DNA from: Brucellaceae bacterium
GTDB taxonomy: Bacteria; Pseudomonadota; Alphaproteobacteria; Rhizobiales; Rhizobiaceae
Assembly: GCA_020637775.1 (NCBI GenBank)
Contig: JACKJV010000013.1
Location: forward strand, 1-64,000
Length of the DNA stretch: 64,000 nucleotides
Direction of reading: 5' to 3'
This document shows, one piece after another, positions 45,690-57,573 of this stretch; position 1 is the stretch's first letter; the number at the start of each line of letters is the position of its first letter. Below the pieces are notes generated by a model that saw only the letters and a program-made list of their open reading frames with translations, did not search any database and was not told the DNA's origin. The position numbers were made by a program, and so were the translations under genes.

Positions 45690-46010
45690 GGCTAACCTCC
45701 CCGATTCGGTCTCGTATGGTCAGCGAATCACCGAACCGGTGACAGGGCAAGGGCTTAATTTCCCGAACCGTATATTGCAGTGCAAAAGATAATGTTGCGC
45801 TGCCGCAAAAACATCGCAAACGTGCCCTAGGCTGCGAATCGCAATCCCGACGCGCAAAAAGGTGGCTGAGCCTTCGATGACCGGCACGCATCATCCCCAT
45901 GTCCCGGCCGTTACCATGCCGCAGGCCTGCTGCCCGCATCGCGGCGGAATCCCTCTGCCATCCCATCCGGCGCGGCCGCGGCCGGACCGCTTGCCGCTCC
46001 GCTGACAAGC
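45690..46010. other. Gap between thpR and tesA with a doubtful short reading frame
   Basis: About 320 bases, holding the thpR promoter. The only coding suggestion is a 42-residue plus-strand frame at 45877-46005, rich in His, Pro and Cys (MTGTHHPHVPAV, ACCPHRGG), without a well-placed ribosome site. I see no other feature. Confidence 0.35.
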
Positions 46011-46658
46011 TCAGCCCTGCTGCCCGCCATCGGCGGCAAGGGCATTCTTCACGGCAGGCAGGATACGCTCCACCATGACCGCCACGCCTTGCGGATTGGG
46101 GTGCATTCCGTCTGCCAGAAGCAGATCCTTGCGGGCGGCCACCCCATCAAGGAAGAAGGGATGCAACGGGATGCCGTGCTTTTCCGCAAGTTCAGGAAAG
46201 ATGCGATTGAAATCCGATGCATAGGCCTCGCCCATGTTGGGTGGCGCCAGCATTCCGGCAAGCAGGACGGCAATTTTGCGCTCCTTCAGCCTTGCAATCA
46301 TCGCGTCAAGATTACTGCGTGTGACGGCCGGATCGATGCCACGCAAGGCATCGTTGGCGCCCAGTTCCAGAATGACGAGGTCGGCATCGTCGGGGACCGA
46401 CCAGTCGAGCCGCGAGAGGCCGCCGCTGGATGTGTCGCCGGACACGCCGGCATTGATGACGGAGACATCGTGGCCGGACTGCCTGAGGGCATCCTCAAGC
46501 TGCCCGGTGAAGCCGTCGTCGGGTGCAAGCTGGTACCCCGCCATCAGGCTGTCGCCGAAGCCCACGATCTTGACGGGACCGGCAAGAACCGTCCCGGCTC
46601 CGGCAAGCAACACAGAACCGAGAAGCGCAACAATCCGTAACCAGCCTTTGAACAGCAT
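46011..46658 (-). CDS. tesA: Arylesterase/lysophospholipase of the SGNH family (TesA-like)
   Basis: 215 residues with a signal peptide (LRIVALLGSVLLAGAGTVLA) and the SGNH blocks: GFGDSLMAGYQL (catalytic Ser), INAGVSGDTSSGG, LELGANDALRG and ADGMHPNPQG (catalytic Asp-His). Periplasmic TesA-type enzymes hydrolyse thioesters, esters and lysophospholipids. It is divergent from the ybbA-ybbP-like ABC genes with 63 bases between, the same arrangement as in E. coli, which supports the assignment. Confidence 0.85.
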   Translation of the reverse strand: MLFKGWLRIVALLGSVLLAGAGTVLAGPVKIVGFGDSLMAGYQLAPDDGFTGQLEDALRQSGHDVSVINAGVSGDTSSGGLSRLDWSVPDDADLVILELGANDALRGIDPAVTRSNLDAMIARLKERKIAVLLAGMLAPPNMGEAYASDFNRIFPELAEKHGIPLHPFFLDGVAARKDLLLADGMHPNPQGVAVMVERILPAVKNALAADGGQQG

Positions 46659-46721
46659 GCGTCCAATCCCATATGTCGAAGATCATCCGTTGTCGTTCCA
46701 GCAATATAGGACTGTTTCGCC

Positions 46722-47426
46722 GTGACCCAACCCGCCATCGCGCTTTCCGGTGTTTCGCTGACGCTGGGAAGCGGAGCCTCCCGCGTCCATGTCCTCAAGA
46801 GCATCGACCTCACCATTGCAGCCGGTGAAACCGTCGGTATCGTCGGCCCGTCGGGTTCGGGCAAATCGACATTGCTGATGGTCATCGGCGGGCTGGAGCG
46901 TATCGATGCGGGAAGCGTGCGCATCGCCGGGACCACGATCCACGACAAGAACGAGGATGCCGTGGCCGAGTTTCGCGGCCGCAATATCGGCATCGTCTTC
47001 CAGTCGTTTCACCTTATTCCCAACATGACGGCGCTGGAAAATGTCGCGGTGCCATTGGAACTGGCCGGCCGGCGCGACGCCTTCGAGGTGGCACGCAAGG
47101 AACTGGCCGCCGTCGGTCTTGGCGAGCGGCTGACCCATTATCCGGGGGAATTGTCGGGCGGCGAGCAGCAGCGCGTGGCCATTGCGCGGGCGCTGGCGCC
47201 GGAACCGGCCATCGTGATCGCCGACGAACCGACGGGAAATCTCGACGAGCGGACCGGCGGGGCGGTGGCCGATCTGCTGTTCGAAACCGCGCGCTCGCGC
47301 GGCATGACGCTGGCGCTTGTGACGCACGATCCGTCGCTGGCGGCGCGCTGCACGCGGCAGGTGGCCATGCATTCGGGCCGGATCGAGACCATGACCGGCG
47401 CAGCGCCGGCGCAGCAGAGCGCGTGA
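46722..47426 (+). CDS. ABC transporter ATP-binding protein (YbbA/LolD-like)
   Basis: 234 residues. Walker A is GPSGSGKSTLL, followed by the Q-loop in FQSFHLIPNMTALENV, the signature LSGGEQQRVAIARAL, Walker B IVIADEPTGNLD and the switch histidine VTHDPSL. The spacing and HLIPNMTALENV are those of the MacB/LolD subfamily. It pairs with the large permease ten bases downstream. Known YbbA-YbbP relatives are thought to act on lipid or envelope components; the cargo is not established. Confidence 0.9.
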   Translation: MTQPAIALSGVSLTLGSGASRVHVLKSIDLTIAAGETVGIVGPSGSGKSTLLMVIGGLERIDAGSVRIAGTTIHDKNEDAVAEFRGRNIGIVFQSFHLIPNMTALENVAVPLELAGRRDAFEVARKELAAVGLGERLTHYPGELSGGEQQRVAIARALAPEPAIVIADEPTGNLDERTGGAVADLLFETARSRGMTLALVTHDPSLAARCTRQVAMHSGRIETMTGAAPAQQSA

Positions 47427-47436
47427 GGCACCGGGC

Positions 47437-49983
47437 ATGACCATGATGCGCACGCTTTCGCTGGCCTGGCGGTTTTCCCTTCGGGAGATGCGTGGCGGCC
47501 TGTCGGGCTTTGCCATCTTTCTGGCCTGTATTGCGCTCGGCGCCGGCGCTATCGGCGGTGTGAACTCCGTGGCCCAGTCCATCACCGCCGGCGTGACGGC
47601 GGAAGGCCGCACGCTGCTCGGTGGCGACATGCGCTTCCGGCTGAACCAGCGCGAGGCCTCGGTGGAGGAACGTGCCTATCTGGAAAGCCTCGGCCGGGTT
47701 TCCCACAGTGCGGAAATGCGCTCCATGGTGCGCCTGCCCGACGGCAGCGACCAGACGCTTGCGGAGGTGAAGGCGGTGGACGGCGCCTATCCGCTGGCCG
47801 GGACGCTGGTCACCGAGCCGGCGCCGGGGGAGGCGGCGCTGTTCGGATACCATGACGGCGCCCATGGCGCGGCCGTCGCCGATTTGCTGATGGAGCGGCT
47901 CGGTCTGTCGCTGGGTGACCGGGTGGAACTTGGCAATGCCACGTTCGAATTGCGCGCGCGAATCGTCACGGAACCCGATCTCATTTCCGGCGGTTTCGGC
48001 TTCGCGCCACGCTTCATGGTCTCGATTGACGCCTTGCGCGCGTCCGGGCTGATCCAGCCGGGCAGCCTGGTGGAGCATGATTACAAGATCGACCTGGGCG
48101 CGGACGCCGCGCCGGCGCGAATCGATGCGATCCGCGGCGAAGCTGCGAGCCGGTTTCCCGAAGCGGGCTGGTCGATCCGTGACAGCGCCAATGCGGCACC
48201 TGCTCTGGCATCGAATATCGAGCGTTTCTCGCAATTCCTGACGCTTGTCGGGCTGACAGCGCTGGTGGTGGGCGGTGTCGGCGTGGGCAATGCGGTGCGC
48301 TCCTATCTCGACTCCAAGCGGGGCGTGATCGCCACGTTCAAGTGCCTCGGTGCGCCGGGCGCCTTCGTGTTCAGCGTCTATCTCGTCCAGATCCTGCTGA
48401 TTGCCACGGTGGGCATTGCCATCGGGCTCGTGATCGCGGCGGCCATGCCGCTGGCCGCCGGCCATGCGCTGGGGGCGATCATCCCTGTTCCGGTGACGGG
48501 CGGTTTCTATCCCGGCGCACTGGGAATGGCAGCCTTGTTCGGATTCCTGGTGACGATCGCGTTCGCTCTCGTTCCGCTGGGCCGTGCGCGTGACGTACCG
48601 GCGACCGCACTGTTTCGCGAATTGGGGCTGGATGGCGCCGGATGGCCGCGCCCGGCCTATCTGGCGGCCGCTGCCATTGCGCTGGCGCTTCTGGCGGGCC
48701 TTGCGATCTGGTCTTCCGACAGCCGGGTGCTGGCCGCCGGCTTCCTGGCTTCCGTGGCCGCGGCCTTCATCGTGCTGCGTGTGGTGGCCGTGGGCGTTCA
48801 GGCGCTGGCGCGCCGCGCGCCGGTCGTCCGGTCAACGCCGCTGAGGCTGGCCATCGGCAATATCCATCGTCCGGGCGCGCTGACACCCTCTGTCGTGCTT
48901 TCGCTGGGCCTGGGCCTGACATTGCTGGTGGCACTGGCGCTGATCGACGGCAACCTGCGCAACCAGATCACCGGTTCCCTGCCGGAGCGGGCGCCGAACT
49001 TCTTCTTCGTGGACATCCAGAGCAACGATGTCGACCGGTTTGCCGACCTGATCGAACGCGAATCGGAGGGCAAGCTTGTCCGGGTTCCGATGCTGCGCGG
49101 CTATATCGTGGCACTGAACGGCACGGATGTGCGGGAAATCGACGTGCCGCCGGAGGGCGAATGGGTGTTGCGCGGAGACCGCGGGCTGACCTATTCGCAG
49201 CGGGTACCGGAAAACTCGCGGCTGGTGGAGGGCGAGTGGTGGCCGGAGGACTATTCCGGCGAACCGCTGGTTTCCTTCTCGGCGGAAGAAGCAGGCGAGA
49301 TCGGCCTGAAAACCGGCGACACGGTGACCGTCAATGTCCTGGGCCGCAACGTGACCGCGCGAATCGCCAACCTGCGCGAAGTGGCCTGGGAATCGCTCGG
49401 AATCAATTTCGTCATGGTCTTTTCGCCCAACACGCTGGCCGGCGCGCCACATGCCTGGCTGGCGACGCTCACCGACGCGGATGCCAGCGCGGCCGATGAG
49501 GCGCAGCTTCTCAACGCCGTCACCCGCGCTTTCCCGGCCGTTACCACGGTGCGGGTGAAGGATGCGCTCGACGTGGTCGACCGTGTGGTGAGCCAGCTTG
49601 CCCTTGCCATACGCGCAGCGGCCTCCGTGGCGCTGATAGCCTCGGTACTCGTGCTTTCAGGCGCGCTGGCCGCGTCCAACCGGGCCCGCGTGCATGATGC
49701 GGTCGTGCTGAAAATGCTGGGCGCGACGCGGCGGGACCTGATCGGCGCGTTCAGCCTTGAATACGCCATGATCGGTCTTGCAACCGCCGCATTTGCGCTT
49801 GCGGCGGGCGGACTGGCTGCCTGGGCCGTGGTCTCGCGGATCATGAACCTGCAATCGGCCTTCCTGCCTGACGTCGCCGTGACGACCCTGGCGGTGGCCC
49901 TGGTGCTGACGGTGGGGTTCGGGCTCATCGGCACCTGGCGGGTGCTGGGTCACAAGGCCGCACCGGTGCTCAGGACGCTGTAG
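47437..49983 (+). CDS. ABC transporter permease with two FtsX domains (YbbP-like)
   Basis: 848 residues, partner of the ATPase upstream. The N-terminal helix (LREMRGGLSGFAIFLACIALGAGA) is followed by a periplasmic region and then FtsX-type helix bundles around residues 260-400 and 720-848 (RVHDAVVLKMLGATRRDL is the coupling segment), with further helices between. It resembles E. coli YbbP in length and layout. Such large mechanotransmission-type permeases extract or move lipophilic cargo at the inner membrane. Together with tesA the locus keeps the E. coli tesA-ybbAP layout. Confidence 0.85.
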   Translation: MTMMRTLSLAWRFSLREMRGGLSGFAIFLACIALGAGAIGGVNSVAQSITAGVTAEGRTLLGGDMRFRLNQREASVEERAYLESLGRVSHSAEMRSMVRLPDGSDQTLAEVKAVDGAYPLAGTLVTEPAPGEAALFGYHDGAHGAAVADLLMERLGLSLGDRVELGNATFELRARIVTEPDLISGGFGFAPRFMVSIDALRASGLIQPGSLVEHDYKIDLGADAAPARIDAIRGEAASRFPEAGWSIRDSANAAPALASNIERFSQFLTLVGLTALVVGGVGVGNAVRSYLDSKRGVIATFKCLGAPGAFVFSVYLVQILLIATVGIAIGLVIAAAMPLAAGHALGAIIPVPVTGGFYPGALGMAALFGFLVTIAFALVPLGRARDVPATALFRELGLDGAGWPRPAYLAAAAIALALLAGLAIWSSDSRVLAAGFLASVAAAFIVLRVVAVGVQALARRAPVVRSTPLRLAIGNIHRPGALTPSVVLSLGLGLTLLVALALIDGNLRNQITGSLPERAPNFFFVDIQSNDVDRFADLIERESEGKLVRVPMLRGYIVALNGTDVREIDVPPEGEWVLRGDRGLTYSQRVPENSRLVEGEWWPEDYSGEPLVSFSAEEAGEIGLKTGDTVTVNVLGRNVTARIANLREVAWESLGINFVMVFSPNTLAGAPHAWLATLTDADASAADEAQLLNAVTRAFPAVTTVRVKDALDVVDRVVSQLALAIRAAASVALIASVLVLSGALAASNRARVHDAVVLKMLGATRRDLIGAFSLEYAMIGLATAAFALAAGGLAAWAVVSRIMNLQSAFLPDVAVTTLAVALVLTVGFGLIGTWRVLGHKAAPVLRTL

Positions 49984-50071
49984 GCAAACGGAAAATCAGG
50001 GTTAACGCCCGGTTTGCAACCGAAGGGAAGAAATTCACGCATGTTTGTTCCCCCGAGCCTGCGGACGGGAC

Positions 50072-50107
50072 TTGTACAGGCGTGTGCGACAACTCATATT
50101 ATCCACA
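50072..50107 (+). promoter_or_regulatory. Promoter candidate with overlapping DnaA box
   Basis: TTGTAC (50072-50077), 17-base spacer, CATATT (50095-50100) as a -35/-10 pair, and TTATCCACA at 50099-50107, a perfect DnaA box overlapping the end of the -10. It lies 90 bases before the Bax-inhibitor-1 gene. Confidence 0.4.
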
Positions 50108-50197
50108 GGCATGCTGGAGTTCCGCCAGCGGCGCCTGGGAGCATGGCTGGTTAAGTCAGTCCCGACACCCGACGGAACAGTAGCAAAGAGGATATCC

Positions 50198-50938
50198 ATG
50201 GCTGATCTTCGCAATTACCAGATGCGATCCGGCGTGCAGACCCATGCCGACGCCTCCATCGACGAGGGGCTCCGCTCCTACATGCTCAAGGTCTACAACC
50301 TCATGGCGCTTGGCCTGGCGATTACCGGCCTGGCTGCATGGGGCGGTTTCAATTTCGCGGTCCAGGACGGACAACTGACCCAGTTCGGCCAGCTGCTTTT
50401 CGTCAGCCCGCTGAAGTGGGTGGTCATGCTCGCCCCGCTCGGGCTGGTGTTCTTCCTGTCCTTCCGCATCAACAAGATGAGCGTTGCCGCCGCGCAAACG
50501 ACCTTCTGGGTCTATGCCGCGCTGGTCGGCCTGTCGCTGTCGACGATCTTCCTCGTCTACACGCAGACGTCGATCGTGCGTACCTTCTTCATCACGGCAT
50601 CGGCCTTCGGCGCCCTCTCGCTTTATGGTTACACGACCAAGCGCGACCTTTCGGGCATGGGCTCGTTCCTGATCATGGGCCTGTTCGGCATCATCATCGC
50701 TTCGGTGGTCAACATCTTCCTTGGCTCGTCGGCGCTGCAGTTCGCCATTTCCGTGATCGGCGTTCTCGTGTTCGCCGGACTGACGGCCTATGACACGCAG
50801 CAGATCAAGGAAATGTATTACGAGGGCGACGGTGCTCTCGTGGCCGGCCGCAAGGCTATCATGGGCGCGTTGCGTCTCTATCTCGACTTCATCAACCTGT
50901 TCATGTTCCTGCTGCAGTTCCTCGGCAATCGCGAGTGA
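50198..50938 (+). CDS. Bax inhibitor-1/YccA family membrane protein
   Basis: 246 residues with seven hydrophobic helices from residue 38 on (YMLKVYNLMALGLAITGLAAW is the first). FLVYTQTSIVRTFFITASAF, LYGYTTKRDLSGMGSFL and the C-terminal ALRLYLDFINLFMFLLQFLG are family-typical. The ATG at 50198 follows AGAGG. Relatives modulate membrane proteases such as FtsH or act as pH-sensitive calcium leaks. An intrinsic terminator follows. A DnaA box in its promoter region hints at replication-linked control. Confidence 0.9.
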   Translation: MADLRNYQMRSGVQTHADASIDEGLRSYMLKVYNLMALGLAITGLAAWGGFNFAVQDGQLTQFGQLLFVSPLKWVVMLAPLGLVFFLSFRINKMSVAAAQTTFWVYAALVGLSLSTIFLVYTQTSIVRTFFITASAFGALSLYGYTTKRDLSGMGSFLIMGLFGIIIASVVNIFLGSSALQFAISVIGVLVFAGLTAYDTQQIKEMYYEGDGALVAGRKAIMGALRLYLDFINLFMFLLQFLGNRE

Positions 50939-50960
50939 CCGCAGGCCTTGCGAATTGAAC

Positions 50961-50993
50961 AAGGGCGGCCCGCAAGCCGCCCTTTTCTTTTTG
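50961..50993 (+). terminator. Rho-independent terminator of the Bax-inhibitor-1 gene
   Basis: AAGGGCGG, loop CCCGCAAG, CCGCCCTT followed by TTCTTTTT. Confidence 0.9.
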
Positions 50994-51040
50994 CCTGGCG
51001 GGTGGCACAGATCGTTCCCCAACGATAGCGGATGTTTGCC

Positions 51041-51568
51041 ATGCCTGTTGTGCGTCCCGCCATGCCCGCCGACGTGCCGGCTTTCCAGGCCATCTATGCC
51101 GATGCGGTCCGCCACGGAACGGCATCCTACGAAACCGAACCGCCCGACCTTGCCGAGATGGGACGCCGTTTCGAAGCGGTTGCCGGCGGCGGCTTCCCCT
51201 GGCTGACGGCGGAAGACGAAGCCGGCACCGTGCTCGGCTATGCCTATGCGGCGGCGTTCCGGCCGCGCCCGGCCTATCGCTTCATGGTGGAGGATTCCAT
51301 ATACGTGGCGCCGGACGCGAAGGGGCGTGGCGTGGGGCGCGTATTGCTGGCCGGTCTGGTGGAGGCTTGTCGCGCGGCCGGTTTCCGCCAGGTTCTCGCG
51401 GTCATCGGCGATGCGGAAAACAATCGCGCGTCGATCGCGCTGCACGAATCCCAAGGCTTCGTCTCATGCGGCCGGATTTCCGGATCCGGTTTCAAGCACG
51501 GACGCTGGCTCGACACGGCGCTGATGCAACGGGCGCTGAATGGCGGGCGTTCCACGCCGCCGGTCTGA
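51041..51568 (+). CDS. GNAT family N-acetyltransferase (phosphinothricin acetyltransferase-like)
   Basis: 175 residues. VRPAMPADVPAFQAIYADAVRHGTASYE is the start typical of the Pat group; YVAPDAKGRGVGRVLLAGLVEA is the acetyl-CoA motif, and KHGRWLDTALMQRAL is the C-terminal Pat signature. Such enzymes acetylate phosphinothricin or methionine sulfoximine-like amines. An ATG at 51032 would add three residues. It follows the Bax-inhibitor-1 terminator and so has its own promoter. It is convergent with the DUF2794 gene. Confidence 0.85.
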   Translation: MPVVRPAMPADVPAFQAIYADAVRHGTASYETEPPDLAEMGRRFEAVAGGGFPWLTAEDEAGTVLGYAYAAAFRPRPAYRFMVEDSIYVAPDAKGRGVGRVLLAGLVEACRAAGFRQVLAVIGDAENNRASIALHESQGFVSCGRISGSGFKHGRWLDTALMQRALNGGRSTPPV

Positions 51569-51580
51569 AGGCCGTGCGTG

Positions 51581-51964
51581 TCAGCCCTTGACCAGTTTGA
51601 GGGGCTTGTCGAAAACCGAGAGGACGCGCTCGAGGTCGTGACCGCGTTTCAAGGTCACGCCGGCTGCATTGAGAACGGACCAGGCACCCTGGCGTGAGGC
51701 GCGTTTCGGTTCCTTGACGATCTGGAAAAGAGGGGCCTCACTGGAGCGCTTGTAGACGGAAAAGACGGCGCGGTCGGCCAGGTGGTCGATGGCATAATCG
51801 CGCCATTCGTTGGCCGCCACCATGAAACTGTAGATGTTGAGAATACGCCCGAGCTCGGTGCGATGAAAGGTGACCGTTTGCGGGTGGCGCTGCCGCCGGA
51901 CCTCATGCAGCGCCACCAGATTGGATGCTTCGGAAGAACCTCCTGCCGCGCCCTGATTGTCCAT
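51581..51964 (-). CDS. DUF2794 family protein
   Basis: 127 residues: VTFHRTELGRILNIYSFMVAANEWRDYAIDHL and AVFSVYKRSSEAPLFQIVKEP read as the core segments of DUF2794, a family confined to alphaproteobacteria with no known function. The ATG at 51964 gives a start MDNQGAAGG; an open frame to 52051 lacks a ribosome site. It lies downstream of the DUF1223 gene on the same strand, and the acnA-DUF1223-DUF2794 order is common in Hyphomicrobiales. Confidence 0.8.
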   Translation of the reverse strand: MDNQGAAGGSSEASNLVALHEVRRQRHPQTVTFHRTELGRILNIYSFMVAANEWRDYAIDHLADRAVFSVYKRSSEAPLFQIVKEPKRASRQGAWSVLNAAGVTLKRGHDLERVLSVFDKPLKLVKG

Positions 51965-52292
51965 GACCGCTCCTTTGTAACCGTTTCGTGACAGCCTGCC
52001 GCCTCGTCCGGACAATTGCAAGACTTGCCGTCCGGTGACGCGTGGGCGCAATTCATCACTTTGATTTATGAACTACTGATACAGATCGTTCGAAATTCGT
52101 GAAAGGCCGGCCACCTTTTCGCCGCTTTCCGGACAAGCTGAGGCCGCAAACGGAACCGACGCTGTGCCCGTTGCCTGAGACGGTCCGGCCCGATAGCGGC
52201 TGTAACCCCCAAGCCCCCCGCCCACGGCCGTCATTTGGCCGGACCAACCTCGGCAACACCCCGTCCCGGACCGTTCATCACGCGGCAGATCC

Positions 52293-53063
52293 TCAATATC
52301 TGTTCTGGCGGATGCTGCCCGTCGTCCCGAAAGCGATGGACGCGGCGCCGATAATCGCACCGGGGCCCACCCCGCCGGCCATTTCCTGCAGCAATGCGGC
52401 GCATCCGCCACCAGCTTGGATGGACAGGGACGACATGGGCAGTTCGATATCCATGGCGTCGCCATGCCACATGCCCGCGGTCTGCCAGCCGGTCACAGCG
52501 TTCCAATAGGTGATGTCGCGGCCGCGATTTTCGCCCTTGCGTACCGAAACTGTCTGCGGCGGCGCATAGCAGACCAGAAGCACATTCGCCTTGGCGGGCG
52601 CGCCGCGCGCAACGCGAATACGGATCGTGCCATCGGACCGGGATACCGATACCGGCACTTCGATGGACGCGGCGGTGCGCGCCATGGCCGTTTCGGCTTC
52701 CTTGCGATGGGAGCCAACCACGTCATGGCGGCCATTGATGATCATCTGGGGCGTGTATTTCGACATGTTCCCCAGAGCCCGGCGATAGGCCTCCTGGCGG
52801 GCGGTGTTACCCGGCGCGCCCAAGGTGTCCTTCCAGCCGAGATAGTCCCAGTAATCGACATGCCAGGCCAGCGCTATCACGCCGTCACGCTGCGCCAGTT
52901 CGCCCAGATAGGCATCGGCCGCGGGGCAGGAGGAGCAGCCCTGGCTGGTGAAGAGTTCCACGACCGCCTCGGGTTTTTCGCCGCCCGAAGCCGGTACGGC
53001 TGCAAGCAATGCAAACAGGGCTGAGAGCAGAATCCTTCTCACGGCGGCGCGTGCCTCCTTCAT
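52293..53063 (-). CDS. DUF1223 family secreted thioredoxin-like protein
   Basis: 256 residues with a signal peptide (RRILLSALFALLAAVPASG) and VELFTSQGCSSCPAADAYLGEL, where CSSC takes the place of a thioredoxin active site. WHVDYWDYLGWKD and YTPQMIINGRHDVVGS are the other conserved DUF1223 blocks. A periplasmic redox role is plausible but not shown. It is transcribed in the same direction as acnA, from which it is separated by the acnA terminator. Confidence 0.82.
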   Translation of the reverse strand: MKEARAAVRRILLSALFALLAAVPASGGEKPEAVVELFTSQGCSSCPAADAYLGELAQRDGVIALAWHVDYWDYLGWKDTLGAPGNTARQEAYRRALGNMSKYTPQMIINGRHDVVGSHRKEAETAMARTAASIEVPVSVSRSDGTIRIRVARGAPAKANVLLVCYAPPQTVSVRKGENRGRDITYWNAVTGWQTAGMWHGDAMDIELPMSSLSIQAGGGCAALLQEMAGGVGPGAIIGAASIAFGTTGSIRQNRY

Positions 53064-53173
53064 GTCCCATGCGGCCGGTCACCGGCGGCTCATCCTTGGT
53101 CATAGTTTCCCTGACATTCAATGAAAACTCACTTTCACGCGAGTTCCTTTTGAGCCTCCCCGCAGCAGGCATG

Positions 53174-53204
53174 AAAAAACCGCCGGAACACAGGTTCCGG
53201 CGGT
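53174..53204 (-). terminator. Rho-independent terminator of acnA
   Basis: On the minus strand ACCGCCGGAAC, loop CTGT, GTTCCGGCGGT followed by TTTTT. The stem is eleven bases without mismatch. Confidence 0.9.
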
Positions 53205-53233
53205 CGTTTTCGAAGTCTGACCGGCCTTTCGGA

Positions 53234-55924
<2,691 letters not shown>

Positions 55925-56225
55925 CACGTGCGACCTCGTTCTCATTCATTCTGCCGAACGGGGCGGACGCCTCTTTAGCCGCGCAAAGGCGGGTCGGGAA
56001 GGTGCGGGTGCGGCCATTTCCGCTGTCCGGCCCCGCGAAAACCTGCTGGCATGCAAAAGGCTTCCGGGTACGGCGCAAAAAGGGTTGCCACGCCGGCCGC
56101 TGGCATGGTTGCCGGGCTTATAGGGAATTTTGTAAAAGGACGCCAGACCAACCAAAGGCATATTTCGGGCGCTGCAGCATCCACCACCGGACAACCGCGC
56201 TGCCCCAGGGGAAAAAGGGACTTCC

Positions 56226-56843
56226 ATGCGCCTTGTTACGAGCGGACTTGCCGGCGAGCGCGGCGGCGAGATCATCTTCTCCGGTGTCGACATTTCGCTT
56301 GGCGCGGGAGAGGGAATTGTCGTCACCGGTCCGAACGGATCGGGCAAATCCACCATGCTGCGGGTGATCGCGGGCCTGCTCGAACCGGCGGAGGGCGAGG
56401 TGCGGCTGGAGGCGGCGCCGGACGAATTCCCGACGCTGGAAGCCGCGCTTCACTACCTGGGACACCAGAACGCCATGAAGGCGGCGCTGTCAGTGCGCGA
56501 GAACCTGGACTTCTGGCAAAGCTTTCACGGCCACGCGCATCTGCCCGTCGAGGAAGCCCTGGAGATGGTGGGGCTGGAAACGATCGGCCACCTGCCTTTC
56601 GGCTATCTGTCCACCGGCCAGCGTCGCCGCATCGCCATTGCCAAGCTGCTCGTTTCCTATCGTCCGGTCTGGCTGCTTGACGAACCGACGGCGGGCCTCG
56701 ACAAGGCATCCGAACGGCAATTCGCCGCGCTGATGGAAGCGCACATGGATGATGGCGGCATGATCATCGCGGCAACGCATATCCCCCTGGGGCTGGAAAA
56801 CGTCCGGACCCTCGACATGGCGGAGCACACGACCCGATGCTAG
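56226..56843 (+). CDS. ccmA: Heme exporter ATP-binding protein CcmA
   Basis: ATPase of the CcmABCD complex, which releases holo-CcmE during cytochrome c maturation. 205 residues: Walker A GPNGSGKSTML, signature YLSTGQRRRIAIAKLL, Walker B VWLLDEPTAGLD, and ATHIPLGL as the switch region. Its end overlaps ccmB by seven bases. It is the first gene of a ccmABCDG run read divergently from acnA, as in other Hyphomicrobiales. Confidence 0.93.
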   Translation: MRLVTSGLAGERGGEIIFSGVDISLGAGEGIVVTGPNGSGKSTMLRVIAGLLEPAEGEVRLEAAPDEFPTLEAALHYLGHQNAMKAALSVRENLDFWQSFHGHAHLPVEEALEMVGLETIGHLPFGYLSTGQRRRIAIAKLLVSYRPVWLLDEPTAGLDKASERQFAALMEAHMDDGGMIIAATHIPLGLENVRTLDMAEHTTRC

Positions 56844-57502
56844 CCCTTTTCATCCGCGACCTGCGGCTTGGCGTGCGCGCCGGAGGCGGCGCGCTGGTCG
56901 GCCTGCTGTTCTATCTGGCCGTCGTTGCCGTCATCCCCTTCGGAGTCGGTCCCGACCTCAACCTGCTGGCGCGGATCGGGCCGGCCATCCTTTGGATCGG
57001 CGCGCTTCTGGCCGCCCTGCTCGGCCTCGACCGGCTGTTCCAGGCCGACCGTGAGGATGGCGCGCTCGACCTCATCATCATCGCGCGCGACCGGCATATG
57101 CTGGCGCTGACGGTCTTCGTGAAATGCGTGGCGCACTGGACGGCGAGCGTGCTGCCGCTGGTCATCGCCGCGCCGCTGCTCGGCCTGTTCATGAACATGA
57201 CGCCCGTGGGTATCGGCGCGGCCACGCTGACGCTGGCGGCGGGAACGCCGGCCATCACCTTCATCGGCGCCGTGGGCGCGGCAGTGGCCGTGGCGCTGCC
57301 GCGTGGCGGACTGCTCGTCTCGGTCCTGATCCTGCCCTTTGTCATACCGGTGCTGATCTTCGGCGTGTCGGCCGCCTATGGCGCGGTCAATGATCCGGAC
57401 CCGTTCTGGCCCCCTTTCCTGATCCTGTCGGCGCTGACCCTGTTCTTCGCGGTGCTGGGCCCGGTCGCCGCAGGCGCGGCCCTGAAGGGCGGGACGGAAT
57501 GA
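56837..57502 (+). CDS. ccmB: Heme exporter protein CcmB
   Basis: The 221-residue membrane subunit of the CcmABCD complex, with six hydrophobic helices. FGVGPDLNLLARIGPAILWIGALLA and RLFQADREDGALDLIII are the CcmB signature stretches; the latter contains the conserved EDGALD. It overlaps ccmA and is followed by ccmC after about 70 bases. Confidence 0.92.
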   Translation: MLALFIRDLRLGVRAGGGALVGLLFYLAVVAVIPFGVGPDLNLLARIGPAILWIGALLAALLGLDRLFQADREDGALDLIIIARDRHMLALTVFVKCVAHWTASVLPLVIAAPLLGLFMNMTPVGIGAATLTLAAGTPAITFIGAVGAAVAVALPRGGLLVSVLILPFVIPVLIFGVSAAYGAVNDPDPFWPPFLILSALTLFFAVLGPVAAGAALKGGTE

Positions 57503-57573
57503 CGCGGAAATTTGAACGGCATGGTTGACCGCAATCAATTGCCGGCATGCATCAAAGCCTATATGTAAACGGC

